Program-made: the position numbers and the translations under genes
The notes under the pieces: generated by a model
Seen by the model: only the letters and a program-made list of their open reading frames with translations
Told to the model about the DNA's origin: nothing
Databases searched by the model: none
Shown: in pieces, positions 12,541 to 22,692 of the stretch
Numbering within the stretch: the stretch's first letter is position 1
How the letters are laid out: the number at the start of each line of letters is the position of its first letter
Source of the DNA: Cinchona pubescens
Lineage: Eukaryota; Streptophyta; Magnoliopsida; Gentianales; Rubiaceae
Assembly (NCBI GenBank): GCA_025175665.1
Contig: JANKKI010000268.1
Span: 843,501-907,500, forward strand
Direction of reading: 5' to 3'
Length of the DNA stretch: 64,000 nt

Positions 12541-12797
12541 TGTAGTACTGAATAATGGACAGAAAAAGTTAGTTAGTTTTAGTTGGTAGTTTAAATTTAG
12601 TTGACAGGTTGTTATAACTGCCTCAGCTGACTTGGATGTAATAAAAGAGCCATGTCCCATATTAGGAGGGTGTGAATTGAATATTAAGAAAATATTCATT
12701 TCCTTCCATTCTTTCTCTCTCTAAATCTTCTTTCTTTTTCTCTCTCATTCTCTTCTTCTTCTACTTTTCCCTCTAGCCCTTTTCTCGATTCATTACA
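12541..12797 (+). repeat. 5' LTR of Reina-like element
   Basis: Starts TGTAGTACTGAATAATGG and ends CTCGATTCATTACA. It matches 19797-20054 along its length, with small indels. It contains a pyrimidine-rich CTCTCTTC/TTCTTCTT tract before the 3' end. Confidence 0.92.
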
Positions 12798-12800
12798 AAT

Positions 12801-12813
12801 TGGTAATCAGAGC
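12801..12813 (+). other. Primer-binding site (initiator-Met tRNA type)
   Basis: TGGTAATCAGAGC lies three bases after the 5' LTR. It is the usual plant TGGTATCAGAGC site, complementary to the 3' end of initiator methionine tRNA, with one extra A. Confidence 0.85.
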
Positions 12814-12852
12814 TAGTCTTCCTTGGCTAATACTGTCATTAAGAATTCAGCA

Positions 12853-13950
12853 ATGGAAAATGACACTCACCTTAAAGCCATGGAGGATCAGTTACGCAAG
12901 TAAGAGGCTCGGATTCAGTCCCTAGTGGAGAATATGGTAGAAAATAGGAAATTACTGGAGGAAAAAATAGATTCCTCATCTACAGACACGAAGAACTTCA
13001 TGACCAGCATGAATTTGCAATTCTCTGCTCTAATGAGGACCTTGAATGTAGATCGAGGAACACTAGGCAATCCCCATTCAAATCAAGACAGAACACCCAA
13101 AAACTCTGGTTCTAGAAACATGGAAGAAGAGAATAGTAGAGGCTTTGGGAATGGAGATAAGCTGTTCAAGAATACTTAAGGCTGCAAGACATCCTAAGAT
13201 AGAGTTTTGGGTCTTTAATGGATAAATGAAGGGGATTTGTCAGAAGATAACTAACAAGTACTTTCAGTTATTCCAAATTCCAGAAATTCAACAAGTGAAA
13301 ATAGCTGAGATGTACTTGGTGGTTAATGCTGATACTTGGTTTCAAGGTTTTAAAGCAGGAAAAAGCAATTAAGAATAGAGCGAAATGGCTGATGAAGTTT
13401 GCAAGAGGTTCGGGCATATCTCTGAAGATGATGCCATGGAGGACATTACCTTAAAGTTGTCTACCAAACTTCTACAGTCATGGTTTATCTTGACAGATTC
13501 GAAGAATTAAGGAATGTGGTTATGTTAAAAGCCCAAGAACGCCAGAATCCGTCTAGATTACCACTTTCCTAAGTGGGTTTCAAGAAGAACTAAGGGATTC
13601 AGTGAAAATGTATAACCGTAAAACCTTGGCGATGTATTCAAGAAGGCTAGATTGCAAGAAAGCGTGTTTGAGGCCTGTTCCAAGAAATCCAAGATTCTTG
13701 CCAGAAGCAATTTCCTTGCTGTGGCAGTCCCAACCCACAACAAAACTTTTCAAGTGCAAGGTTTACACAAGTGTACGTTCAAAAAATCTGAGCAATAGAA
13801 CTTCAAGAAAATCACTCCTGAAGAGATGCAGTTTAGAAGGGCTAAAGGACTGTGCTTCAAGTGTGGGGACAAATATGGTCCTGGTCAAGCATGCGAAGAA
13901 AAGTCAGTACATTTGTTGTTATTGGAGGAAATTGAAAACAGTGATAATGA
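12853..13950 (+). pseudogene. Ty3 gag remnant with zinc knuckle
   Basis: Begins at an ATG soon after the primer site and is broken by stops and frame changes (open pieces 12925-13179, 13602-13958 and 13826-14137). The N-terminal part is a charged coiled-coil-like stretch. The nucleic-acid-binding knuckle near 13845-13910 reads CFKCGDKYGPGQAC; the family has His where Gln stands, so the zinc site is damaged. The following LLLLEEIENSDNED acidic stretch is typical of the gag-protease linker. Confidence 0.8.
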
Positions 13951-13995
13951 AGATATAAATGGAGTAGAAGGGGAGATCATTGAATATAGAGATTG

Positions 13996-14435
13996 CCAGA
14001 AACATATGGATGTTGAGTTTTCAATCCATTCTTTGTCTGGAGAACTTAATCATAGCACTGTCAAATTATTTGGATTGTTCAAGAATCAGAGGATATTAGT
14101 TTTCTTGGATAGGGATAGTTCCCACAGTTTTATGTAGCCGAAAGTGACAGATGTAAAACTGTACCCTAACCTCACTAAATAGATCACACCTTTCAAAGTT
14201 AGGGTGGCAAGTGGAGATACTTTGACTTCTTGTGATGATTCCAAAAATATGTTGGGAAATGCAAGGATACAAATTTACTCATGATGTGTACATCTTGGAT
14301 GTGGAGCCTTACAATCTCATACTTGGGGTTTCTTGGATGAGGGCATTCAGTCCCATGACTTTTGATTTCAAACAACTACAGCTAAAATTTGATAAGGAGG
14401 GAAAGCAGGTATTGTTACAAGGAGAAAATGAATAG
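13996..14435 (+). pseudogene. Ty3 aspartic protease remnant
   Basis: Reads FSIHSLSGELNHSTVKLFG, then ILVFLDRDSSHSFM, then, after stops, ILDVEPYNLILGVSWMRAF. In Ty3 proteases the catalytic motif is D-S-G-S/T; here it is D-R-D-S, so the active site is lost. The downstream YNLILGVSWM motif is well conserved. Stops at about 14137 and 14180 separate the halves. Confidence 0.8.
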
Positions 14436-14829
14436 GCCAGATTACAGTTGAAACAAGGACCTATTACTCATACGAACATGAGGAAGAAATTAAGGCAGGC
14501 TCTCCAACACTCATGCATGGTCAAAGTAACTAGATATTAGGTACATTCTAATCTGGAGATGTGTATTACTGTAGACTGCTTAGTGACTACAGTAAGAGAA
14601 CCTCAAAACTTACCTCCTACCAGAGCCTTTGATCACCGAATTAACGTAAAACCATTTCCAAGATACCATTCAAATTAGCTCTATATAGATATCCACAGAT
14701 CTCTCTTAAAATGAAATATGTCTAAAGCAACTCAAGGACATGTTATCATCTAAAATCATTAGACCAAGCCATATTCCATTTGCCTTTCCAATTTTACTTG
14801 TAAAAAAGAAAGATGAAATTTAGAGATTT

Positions 14830-15560
14830 TGTGCAGATTACAAACAACTCAATGATCTTATAATTAGAGATAAATTTCTGATACCGATCATTAGTGATCT
14901 CTTGGATGAGTTGCATAGTGTCAAAATTTTTTCTAAAATTGAACTTAGGCCAGGTAATCATCAAATTAGAATAAAACCAGAGGATGTTGAGAAAAGTCTG
15001 CCTTCAAAACTTACCAAGTATTAGATGAGTTCCTTTTTATGCTATTTGGCCTAACAAATGCCCCAGCCCCTTTTCAATCCTTTATGAAACATGTCTTTGA
15101 GACAATTTCTCAGAAACTTTGTTTTAGTTTTTTCTGACATATTAGTACACAGTCTAGACTTGCAAAGCCATTTGAAACAACTTAAATTGGTCATAGACAC
15201 TCTCAGATCCCATTCCCTTTTGGCCAAACACTCCAAATGCTCATTTTAACAGCCACAAGTAGAATATTTAGGAAATGTAGTCACTAGTAATGGGGTGGTT
15301 GTTGACCCTAAAAAAATTAAGAACATGATCATTTGGGCAGTTCGCACCAATATCAAGTCTCTAAAAGGTTTTCTTGGTTTAACTGGTTATTGTTGGAGAT
15401 TTGTAAAGAGCTATATTGCCAAACTACTAACAAACTTACTTAAGAAAGATAGTTTTGAGTGGACTATGAATGCACAAATGGCTTTTGAATGCCTCAAGCA
15501 GTCCATGAGCTCTACTCGTGTCCTTGCTCTACTAGATTTTACCAAGACCATTGTATTGGA
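14830..15560 (+). pseudogene. Ty3 reverse transcriptase, copy 1
   Basis: Starts upstream of the duplicated unit with FCADYKQLNDLIIRDKF, then IISDLLDELHSVKIFSKI, GNHQIRIKPEDVEK, MLFGLTNAPAPFQSFMKHVF and, after frame breaks, the connection domain GFLGLTGYCWRFVKSYIAKL and LLKKDSFEWTMNAQMAFECL. The YVDD/FFDD-type catalytic box is destroyed by a frameshift near 15130 in this copy. Only this copy keeps the true upstream part of RT. Confidence 0.85.
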
Positions 15561-15920
15561 AATTTGCAAGCCATAAGGCAATTGGAGCAGTGTTAATGCA
15601 AGAAGTGAGGCCTCTAGCCTATATGAGTCAAGTTCTAGGCTCTGAGAACCTAGGATTATCCATCTATGAAAAAGAGTTTATTATACTTGATGACTGCAGT
15701 TTCCAAGTGGAGGCACTATCTTATGGGAGTTCATTTTATTAGTAAAACAGTTCATAAAAGCCTCAAGTATTTGTTAGAGCTAAAGGTCACCACACCATTA
15801 CAACAAAGATGGTTGACCAAACTGTTAGGCCTTGACTATGAGATTCATTATTAAAAAAAACAAGGATAATGTTGTGGTAGATGGCCTTTCAAGAAGACAC
15901 AACGATAATGACCTCCTGGC
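15545..15920 (+). pseudogene. Ty3 RNase H, copy 1
   Basis: Pieces AIGAVLMQEVRPLAYMSQVL, LGLSIYEKEF, SLKYLLELKVTTPLQQRW and KDNVVVDGLSRRH follow the Ty3 RNase H order. The first catalytic Asp region (family ETDAS) reads EICKP followed by a stop, because of a short deletion. The same defect is present in copy 2 (ETCKQ-stop), so it predates the duplication. Confidence 0.8.
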
Positions 15921-15929
15921 TAAAGGGAA

Positions 15930-17233
15930 TAGTGAAGCAACAGTAAATGCTATTACCACTATCAAGCCTGTTTGGTTAAGTTACGTGGCAGAAAGTTACG
16001 AACAAGACCCCAAGGCCAAGGAGTTGTTGGTGGAATTAGCTATCAACGTTGATGAACTTCTAGGTTACACCTATAGTCAAGATATTATCAAATTCAAAAG
16101 GAGAATCCACCAAGGAACAACTACTTCTTTAAGGAGTCAGTTACTTGCATGCATGAATCAACTATAGGAGGGCATACTGGTTAATTTAGAAACATATCAA
16201 AGAATGAAAACTTATTTCTGGTGGCTTGGTATGAAGAAGGAAGTGGAGTCTATGTTGTAGGACTAGGATAGTTTATAAAAAGGCTAAGGCTAATCAGTTT
16301 AAGCTTCTTGGATTACTGCAACCTCTGGAAGTACCTACACAAGCTTGGCAGCATATTTCAATAGACTTCATTGAAGACCTGTCCAAATCTAAAAACTATG
16401 ATGTCATTTGGGTTTTGGTAGAAAGATTCACCAAATATGGTCATTTCTTGGCCATGACATCCCATAATTCTTCTAAGTCTGTGGCTCACCTGTTCTTTCA
16501 GGAAATTCACAAACTACATGGAATTCTAGGAAGCATGGTAACATATAGAGACAAGGTTTTTACTAGATTGTTTTGGCAAGAACTCTTTAACAAATTGGGT
16601 GCTCGGTTGCATATGTCAACAACATATCACTCCCAATTTGATTGGCAGACTGAAAGGTTTAATAGGTGTGTGGAGATATATGTTTAATTGAGAAGCATGT
16701 GTTTTCAACAGCATAAGAAATGAAAGGGACTCCTAGTTGTAGCTGAGTGGTGGCTTAACTCAAATTATCACAATTCATTGGGAATGACTCTATTCTAAGC
16801 ATTATATGGATATCCTCCACCCCAGACAGGCTTAAATGCTCTCAATTCCTCAGTGGCTATTGTGGAATAATGGATGAAGGATAGACGACAATGGAATGTG
16901 CTCCTGAGGGAAAACTTGCTGAAGGCTCAAAATAGAATGAAACAAGTTGTTGACAGAAATAGAACTGAAAGAACTTTTGAAGTTGGAGAATTTGCTTATT
17001 TGAAGCTTAAGCCCTATAGGCAGACTTTATTGGCTATAAGGAAGAATCTTTAATTGGTAGCAAGATGCTATGCTCCTTACAGGGTCATAAGGAATGTGGG
17101 AACTGCTGTATATGAGCTGGATTTGTCCCCTAACTCTCAGATTCATCCTGTGTTCCATGTATCTATGCTTAAGAAGTCTACCAAGGGAGCTAATGTGGTG
17201 ACCACCTTGCCACAAGTTGCAACAAATGGATAG
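15930..17233 (+). pseudogene. Ty3 integrase, copy 1, truncated at the duplication junction
   Basis: Contains the core VERFTKYGHFLAMTSHNSSK, FFQEIHKLHGILGSMVTYRD, FWQELFNKLGARLHMSTTYH and SQFDWQTERFNRCVEIYV. In the family the catalytic positions read D, then SDRD, then HPQ-x-DGQTE; here they are partly lost (VERF, TYRD). The zinc-binding N-terminus is frameshifted. The C-terminal IHPVFHVSMLKK region is present but ends abruptly at a tagATAA junction where RT copy 2 begins. Confidence 0.8.
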
Positions 17234-17955
17234 ATAATTAGAGATAAGTTTCTGATACCGATCATTGGTGATCTCTTGGATGAGTTGCACAGTGTCAAAA
17301 TTTTTTCTAAAATTGATCTTAGGTTAGGTAATCATCAAATTAGAATAAAACCAGAGGATGTTGAGAAAACTGCCTTCAAAACTTACCAAGGATTATATGA
17401 GTTCCTTGTTATGCTATTTGGCCTAACAAATGCCCCAGCCCCTTTTCAATCCTTAATGAAACATGTCTTTGAACCATTTCTCAGAAAGTTTGTTTTAGTT
17501 TTTTTTTATGACATATTAGTACACAGTCTAGACTTGCAAAGCCATTTGAAACACCTTAAATTGGTCCTAGATGTCTCAGATCCCATTTCCCTTTTGGCCA
17601 AACACTCCAAATGCTAATTTTTACAGTCACGAGTAGAATATTTAGGACATGTAGTCACTAGTAATGGGGTGGTTGCTGACCCTACAAAAATGGTCTAAGA
17701 GCATGATCATTTGGCCAGTTCGCACCAATATCAAGGCTCTAAGAGGTTTTCTTGGTTTAACTGGTTATTGTTGGAGATTTGTAAAGAGCTATATTGCCAA
17801 ACTACTAACAAACTTACTTAAGAAAGATAGTTTTGAGTGGACTATGAATGCACAAATGGCTTTTGAATGCCTCAAGCAGTTCATGAGCTATACTCGTGTC
17901 CTTGCTCTACTAGATTTTACCAAGACTATTGTATTGGAAACTTGCAAGCAATAAG
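17234..17955 (+). pseudogene. Ty3 reverse transcriptase, copy 2
   Basis: Begins mid-RT at IIRDKFLIPIIGDLLDELHS and repeats copy 1. It is better preserved: FSKIDLRLGNHQIRIKPEDV, KTAFKTYQGLYEFLVM, LFGLTNAPAPFQSLMKHVFE and LVFFYDILVHSLD. The catalytic pair is YD instead of DD. The connection domain GFLGLTGYCWRFVKSYIAKL matches copy 1. Confidence 0.85.
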
Positions 17956-18290
17956 GCAATTGGAGCAGTTTTAATGCAAGAAGTGAGGCCTCTAGCCTAT
18001 ATGAGTCAAGTTCTAGGCTTTGAGAACCAAGGATTATCCATCTATGAAAAAGAGTTAATATACTTGATAACTGCAGTTTCTAAGTGGAGGCACTATCTTA
18101 TGGGAGTTCATTTTAATAGTAAAACAGTTCATGAAAGCCTCAAGTATTTGTTAGAGCAAAAGGTCACCACACCATTACAGCAAAGATGGTTGACTAATAG
18201 TTAATCTGTTAGGCCTTGACTATGAGATTCATTATTAGAAAAAACAAGGATAATGTTGTGGCAGATGGCCTTCCAAGAAGACATAAGGAT
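17940..18290 (+). pseudogene. Ty3 RNase H, copy 2
   Basis: AIGAVLMQEVRPLAYMSQVL, LSIYEKELIYLITAVSKWRH and SLKYLLEQKVTTPLQQRW are better conserved than in copy 1, but the ETDAS position has the same deletion (ETCKQ then stop). It ends with KDNVVADGLPRRH. Confidence 0.8.
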
Positions 18291-18299
18291 AATGACCTC

Positions 18300-19749
18300 C
18301 TGGCTAAAGGGAATAGTGAAGCAACAGTAAATGCTATTACCACTGTCAAGCCTGATTGGTTAAGTTACGTGGCAGAAAGTTACGAACAGGACCCCAAGGC
18401 CAAGGAGTTGTTGGTGGCATTAGCTATCAACCTTGATGAACTTCTAGGTTACACCTATAGTCAAGATATTATCAAATTCAAAAGGAGAATCCACCAAGGA
18501 ACAACTACTTCTTTAAGGAGTCAGTTACTTACTTGCATGCGTGAATCACCTATAGGAGGGCATACTGGTAATTTAGAAACATATCAAAGAATGAAAACTT
18601 ATTTCTGGTGGCTTGGTATGAAGAAGGAAGTGGAGTCTATGGTGTAGGACTATGATAGTTTATAAAAAGGCTAAGGCTAATTTTTAAGCTTCTTGGATTA
18701 CTGCAACCTCTGGAAGTACCTACACAAGCTTAGTCATATTTCAATAGACTTCATTGAAGACCTGTCCAAATCTAAAAACTATGATGTCATTTGGGTTTTG
18801 GTAGAAAGATTCACCCAATATGGTCATTTCTTGGCCATGACATCCCATAATTCTGCTAAGTCTGTGGCCCACCTGTTCTTTGAGGAAATTCACAAACTAC
18901 ATGGAATTCTAGGAAGCATGGTAACATATAGAGACAAGGTTTTTACTAGATTGTTTTGGCAAGAACTCTTTAACAAATTGGGTGCTCAGTTGCATATGTC
19001 AACAACATATCACTCCCAATTTGATTGGCAGACTGAAAGGCTTAATAGGTGTGTGGAGATATATTTGAGAAGCATGTGTTTTCTACAGCATAAGAAATGA
19101 AAGGGACTCCTAGTTGTAGCTGAGTGGTGGTTTAACTCAAATTATCACAATTCATTGGGAATGACTCTATTCCAAGCATTATATGGATATCCTCCACCTC
19201 CAGACAGGCTTAAATGCTCTCAATTCCTCAGTGGCTATTGTGGAATAATGGATGAAGGATAGACGGCAATGGAATGTGCTCCTGAGGGAAAACTTGCTGA
19301 AGGCTCAAAATAGAATGAAACAAGTTGTTGACAGAAATAGAACTGAAAGAACTTTTGAAGTTGGAGAATTTGCTTATTTGAAGCTTCAGCTCTATAGGCA
19401 GACTTTATTGGCTATAAGGAAGAATCTTTAATTGGTAGCAAGATGCTATGCTCCTTACAGGGTCATAAGGAATGTGGGAACTGCTGTATATGAGCTGGAT
19501 TTGTCCCTTAACTCTCAGATTCATCCTGTGTTCCATGTATCTATGCTTAAGAAGTCTACCAAGGGAGCTAATGTGGTGACCACCTTGCCGCAAGTCGCAA
19601 CAAATGGACAGATAAAGGTGGCACCTACTGCAATCCTAAATAGAAGGACCATCAAGGGAAACAGACACCTGAGGAACAAGTTCTCATTCAGTGGACTCCG
19701 AAACCTAATTGAAAAAGATGCAATTTGGGAAGATTTGGCTCATATCTAA
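18300..19749 (+). pseudogene. Ty3 integrase with chromovirus-type C-terminus, copy 2
   Basis: The HHCC-type N-terminus reads RESPIGGHTGNLETYQRM then TYFWWLGMKKEVESMV. The core has DFIEDLSKSKNYDVIWVLVE, GHFLAMTSHNSAKSV, VTYRDKVFTRLFWQELF and STTYHSQFDWQTERLNRCVE. The C-terminus continues past the duplication point as YAPYRVIRNVGTAVYELDLS, HPVFHVSMLKKSTK, ILNRRTIKGNRH and EKDAIWEDLAHI, ending at a TAA. The last segment resembles the chromodomain-like tail of chromoviruses, which directs integration to heterochromatin. Stops and changed acidic residues indicate a dead protein. Confidence 0.85.
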
Positions 19750-19775
19750 TCTTAGTTTCCAATCCTAGGGACTAG

Positions 19776-19796
19776 GATTCTTAAAGGGAAAGCACT
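19776..19796 (+). other. Polypurine tract
   Basis: AAAGGGAAAG just before the 3' LTR start TGTA (19797). It would prime plus-strand DNA synthesis in an active element. Confidence 0.7.
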
Positions 19797-20054
19797 TGTA
19801 AGGTATTGTATAATGGGCAGAAAAAGTTAGTTTCAATTGATAGTTTAAGGTGAGTTAGCAGGTTGTTACAACTGCTACAACTGATTTGGATGTAATCAAA
19901 GAGCCATCATCCCATATTGGAAGGGTGTGAATTGAATAATAAGAAACTGCTCATTTATCCCATTCCTTATTTCTCTGAATCTGATTTCTTTCTCTCTCTT
20001 TCTTTCTCTTCTTCTTCTTATACTTTTCCTTCTATTCCTTCTCGATTCATTACA
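19797..20054 (+). repeat. 3' LTR of Reina-like element
   Basis: Starts TGTAAGGTATTGTATAATGG and ends CTCGATTCATTACA. It aligns with 12541-12797 and is followed by CATAC, the same five bases that precede the 5' LTR. Confidence 0.92.
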
Positions 20055-20094
20055 CATACATAACAAAAATTTTAGTTTGAACAATTCACCTAGA

Positions 20095-20810
20095 GTTTCA
20101 CTTTGGGAAGTGTGCTAGGATGTGAAAAATATTAAAATAAAAAAAAATAAAAAAAAACAAGTGGCTCCGAAAATCATCAACATTTCCAGAAATATTTAAA
20201 ATTTTAAAAATTTAGCTTTTACTCATATTGAAAATTTTGACTCAAACATAAAAAATATTAAAATATTTAGAAACACAAAAAATCTACAAATTTTGATAAA
20301 ATTCTATTTTGAAACACAATATTTCCAGAAGAAGTTATAATAAAAAATACATCCAAAATAGCACTTCTAGAAAGTATGCTACCGGTGAGATTTGAAATTA
20401 TACCAAATGAACTCAAAAAACCATCAAAATTTCTAAAAGTATTTAAATTTTAAAATTTGAATTTTTATTAAAATGGAAAATATTTTGGTAATGCTTTAGA
20501 AAATTTTGCTTTCACCGAAATACAAATTTTGAAATACAAGCAATATTTTAAAACATTGAAAGCATTATAAAAAAAAATTCAATTTTAACAAAAGAAAATT
20601 TTTTAGTATTTTAAATATTTCTGGAAATAAATTTCCCAATGCTGTATTTCAGGTAGAACTTTTCATATCAAATTTTTTTGAGTGACATAGCGGTAGATTT
20701 TAAAATGAAACGTATTGTACAGTAAACATTATAAATGATAACAGAATTTTCATGAAATTTGGTTATTTTTTTATATTTGTAAGTTTTTTATTTTTTGTTT
20801 TATTGTTGAG
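20095..20810. repeat. AT-rich degenerate tandem repeat
   Basis: The segment around 20159 (CCGAAAATCATCAACATTTC, AGAAATATTTAAA) recurs near 20405 (AAAAACCATCAAAATTTCTA, AAAGTATTTAAA), a period of about 245 bp. Related phrases (AAATGAACTC, CACTTTGGAA) recur at 32.74-32.83 kb. No coding potential. Confidence 0.55.
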
Positions 20811-20814
20811 TCAA

Positions 20815-21012
20815 ATCATACAAATTTTATTGGGTGGGACTAAATTGGTAATTTTATTTTTAAAGTTTAACTTCAATCTGTCAAGTATCGTACATTGGTC
20901 AATTTGTTTGTAGATAAAGGACTAAATTACTTAGCGTTAATACATAAAGTATCAAATTGGACAGGACACTAAAAATAAGAAACTAAAATAATATTTTTCT
21001 ATAGTTATTTTT
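20815..21012. repeat. Dispersed repeat arm, inverted relative to 90-420
   Basis: The reverse complement reads TTTTAGTTTCTTATTTTTAG, TGTCCTGTCCAATTTGA and GTAATTTAGTCCTTTATC, then TTTAGTCCCACCC, matching the order seen on the plus strand at 90-420. Confidence 0.5.
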
Positions 21013-21524
21013 TTAGTACAAATTCATGAGTTGCCCACACAAATATATACCTGTTATTAGATAATTTTACAATCCCGTTAAAGTACCGTACAATTTGTGA
21101 AAAATTGAATTTTAAACCAACAGTATAACCCATAAGGGAGGATTAGAATTTCCCATAAACATTTCGGGTGCAAGGTCTCGTGTACCAAAACTAAAAAAAA
21201 TGGGTACATTTTCACAACTATTTTGATTTCGTATGCCTCCTCAAAAGTGGGAATTGGAATTGTACCCACCGTAATGAGGAATCCCTTCATTCCTGGAGAA
21301 AAAGAAGCCCCCTCTCAAATGGGCTTTTGTTGGACAGCCTCTCAAAGCAAGAATTGATGCCATGCATGTGGAAAATAACTTGGTATTCAAACATTATATC
21401 TCTGCATGAAATGAATATTACGAGGTGATGCTAAGCATATTGAAAACAAATCCTTATCATTCTGAAAGATGATAACTCTGCCTGAAAATCAGAACTACCT
21501 CATATCCTACCATGTATTACAAAA

Positions 21525-21708
21525 GCATTACCAACGGGCCTTGGCTCAAAGGTCGAACATAAAGTTCGAATTCAAATCTTACTGCCAACAGTCCAGCAAT
21601 ATGTCGGAACTGTTGGCAGGTATAATAAGTAGGAAGTGAGGAACTACTGTAATAAGCTAAAAATGCACCTGTACTGAGGATAACATACCCTCCTCCCCTT
21701 AAATTATT
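21525..21708 (+). mobile_element. SINE-like insertion with 10-bp target duplication
   Basis: A 184-bp block is flanked by TATTACAAAA on both sides (21515-21524 and 21709-21718), a target-duplication length typical of SINEs. Near its start are GGCTCAAAGGTCG and AAGTTCGAATTCAAATC, which resemble the A and B boxes of tRNA-derived Pol III promoters. It also has a hairpin, CTGCCAACAGTCC (21582-21594) pairing with GGAACTGTTGGCAG (21606-21619). It lies about 400 bases past the XLG stop codon, on the opposite strand. Confidence 0.5.
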
Positions 21709-21712
21709 TATT
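21707..21712 (-). promoter_or_regulatory. Candidate poly-A signal for XLG3-like gene
   Basis: AATAAA on the minus strand about 380 bases after the XLG stop codon. It is the best canonical hexamer I noticed, but it overlaps the end of the SINE-like block, so a transcript is needed to confirm it. Confidence 0.25.
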
Positions 21713-22088
21713 ACAAAAAAACCATCCAAGTTTCCATAGTACCTTAAGATTTAGCTCCTTGTTCAATCAATAAAAAGCTCCATTTTACTTGAAAAAAAGA
21801 AGAAAAAGAAAGTAGATACAAGATATCCTGCTCATTCACACGACGACACAGATGGTTTACAAAAGTACAACAAAGTCGGATCAAATTCCAAGTGAAAAAC
21901 AACATAAAACTTCCAACCTTCTCATCCATCTGTAAAACTTACTGGAGCTATAATAGACACTTGGGATGGTCAAATCAGATCTCTAGCTTCCAGAACACTT
22001 ACTCAAACACCACCTTTCATATTGCGAATTTTGATGGCAAAATAATCCGATAAAGAGGGTTTTGAAAACATCTCTCTCTTCTCCCTAT

Positions 22089-22692
22089 CTACAATTCTTG
22101 TTGGACAAATGGTGAGGAGCTTACATCTGTAGTACTGTAAAATGAATCTCCTTCACCATACAAATTTTCTTCCCTTTCCTCATCCCACTTGACAACCTCC
22201 CTAACATACTTAAATGCCTCATCAATTGTCACACGGTCTCGCACACTTGCCCTAGCTTGCCACACAAATAGCTTTCGAGCTGTAAGGGATGCATAGAGGT
22301 CTTTAAACTTCATAGCAATATAGTAGTAAGCTTGGTGTGCCATTGTTTGGTTGTTGTTGTGGGGTTGCACTGGACTAAAGTCTTTGAACCACTCACAGGT
22401 ACCCAGCGGCGCCCTGTTGACCTTTTCCTCGAAAAGGTCGTACTTGTTCAAAATCAACACAAACGGGGTGTCTTTGAAACAGGGGTGCCTGATCATTGTT
22501 TCAAAGAGTTCTTTGCTTTGTATCATCTTATTCTGGAGGAGCACTCCATTACCACCTTGCTCTGGAGCTACTGACACTTGATCATAATCACTCAGAGCAA
22601 CACAAAAGACTACTACACGAACATCTTCAAACATTTCCACCCATTTGCATCCGTCATTCATCCCCTTGGCATTTACTCTGATAAGCTGGTAC
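22089..22692 (-). CDS. XLG3: XLG3-like exon 8: C-terminal G domain
   Basis: Intact 604-bp last exon. It reads YQLIRVNAKGMNDGCKWVEM, FEDVRVVVFCVALSDYDQVS, KMIQSKELFETMIRHPCFKD, TPFVLILNKYDLFEEK and KLFVWQARASVRDR, ending SFYSTTDVSSSPFVQQEL and a stop at 22089. NKYD is the G4 guanine-specificity motif. No frameshift or stop interrupts this exon, which argues against long-standing decay. Confidence 0.9.

Larger units (their letters stand above)
12541..20054 (+). mobile_element. Ty3 chromovirus (Reina-like) with internal tandem duplication
   Basis: Full LTR-bounded element: a 257-bp 5' LTR, tRNA-iMet-type primer site, gag, protease, RT, RNase H, integrase, polypurine tract and a 258-bp 3' LTR. 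A perfect 5-bp target duplication, CATAC, flanks it (12536-12540 and 20055-20059). Domain order with integrase last and the HPVFHVSMLKK and IWEDLAHI tail point to a chromovirus. Small LTRs and a size of about 5.1 kb after subtracting the duplication fit the Reina lineage. The RT-RNase H-integrase part occurs twice (14860-17233 and 17234-19607). Multiple stops, several at CAA/CAG- or TGG-like positions, make it non-autonomous. Confidence 0.92.

Noticed and set aside
22332..22681. Three plus-strand open frames opposite XLG exon 8
   Set aside because: They are antisense shadows of the conserved G-domain exon and show no family signature.
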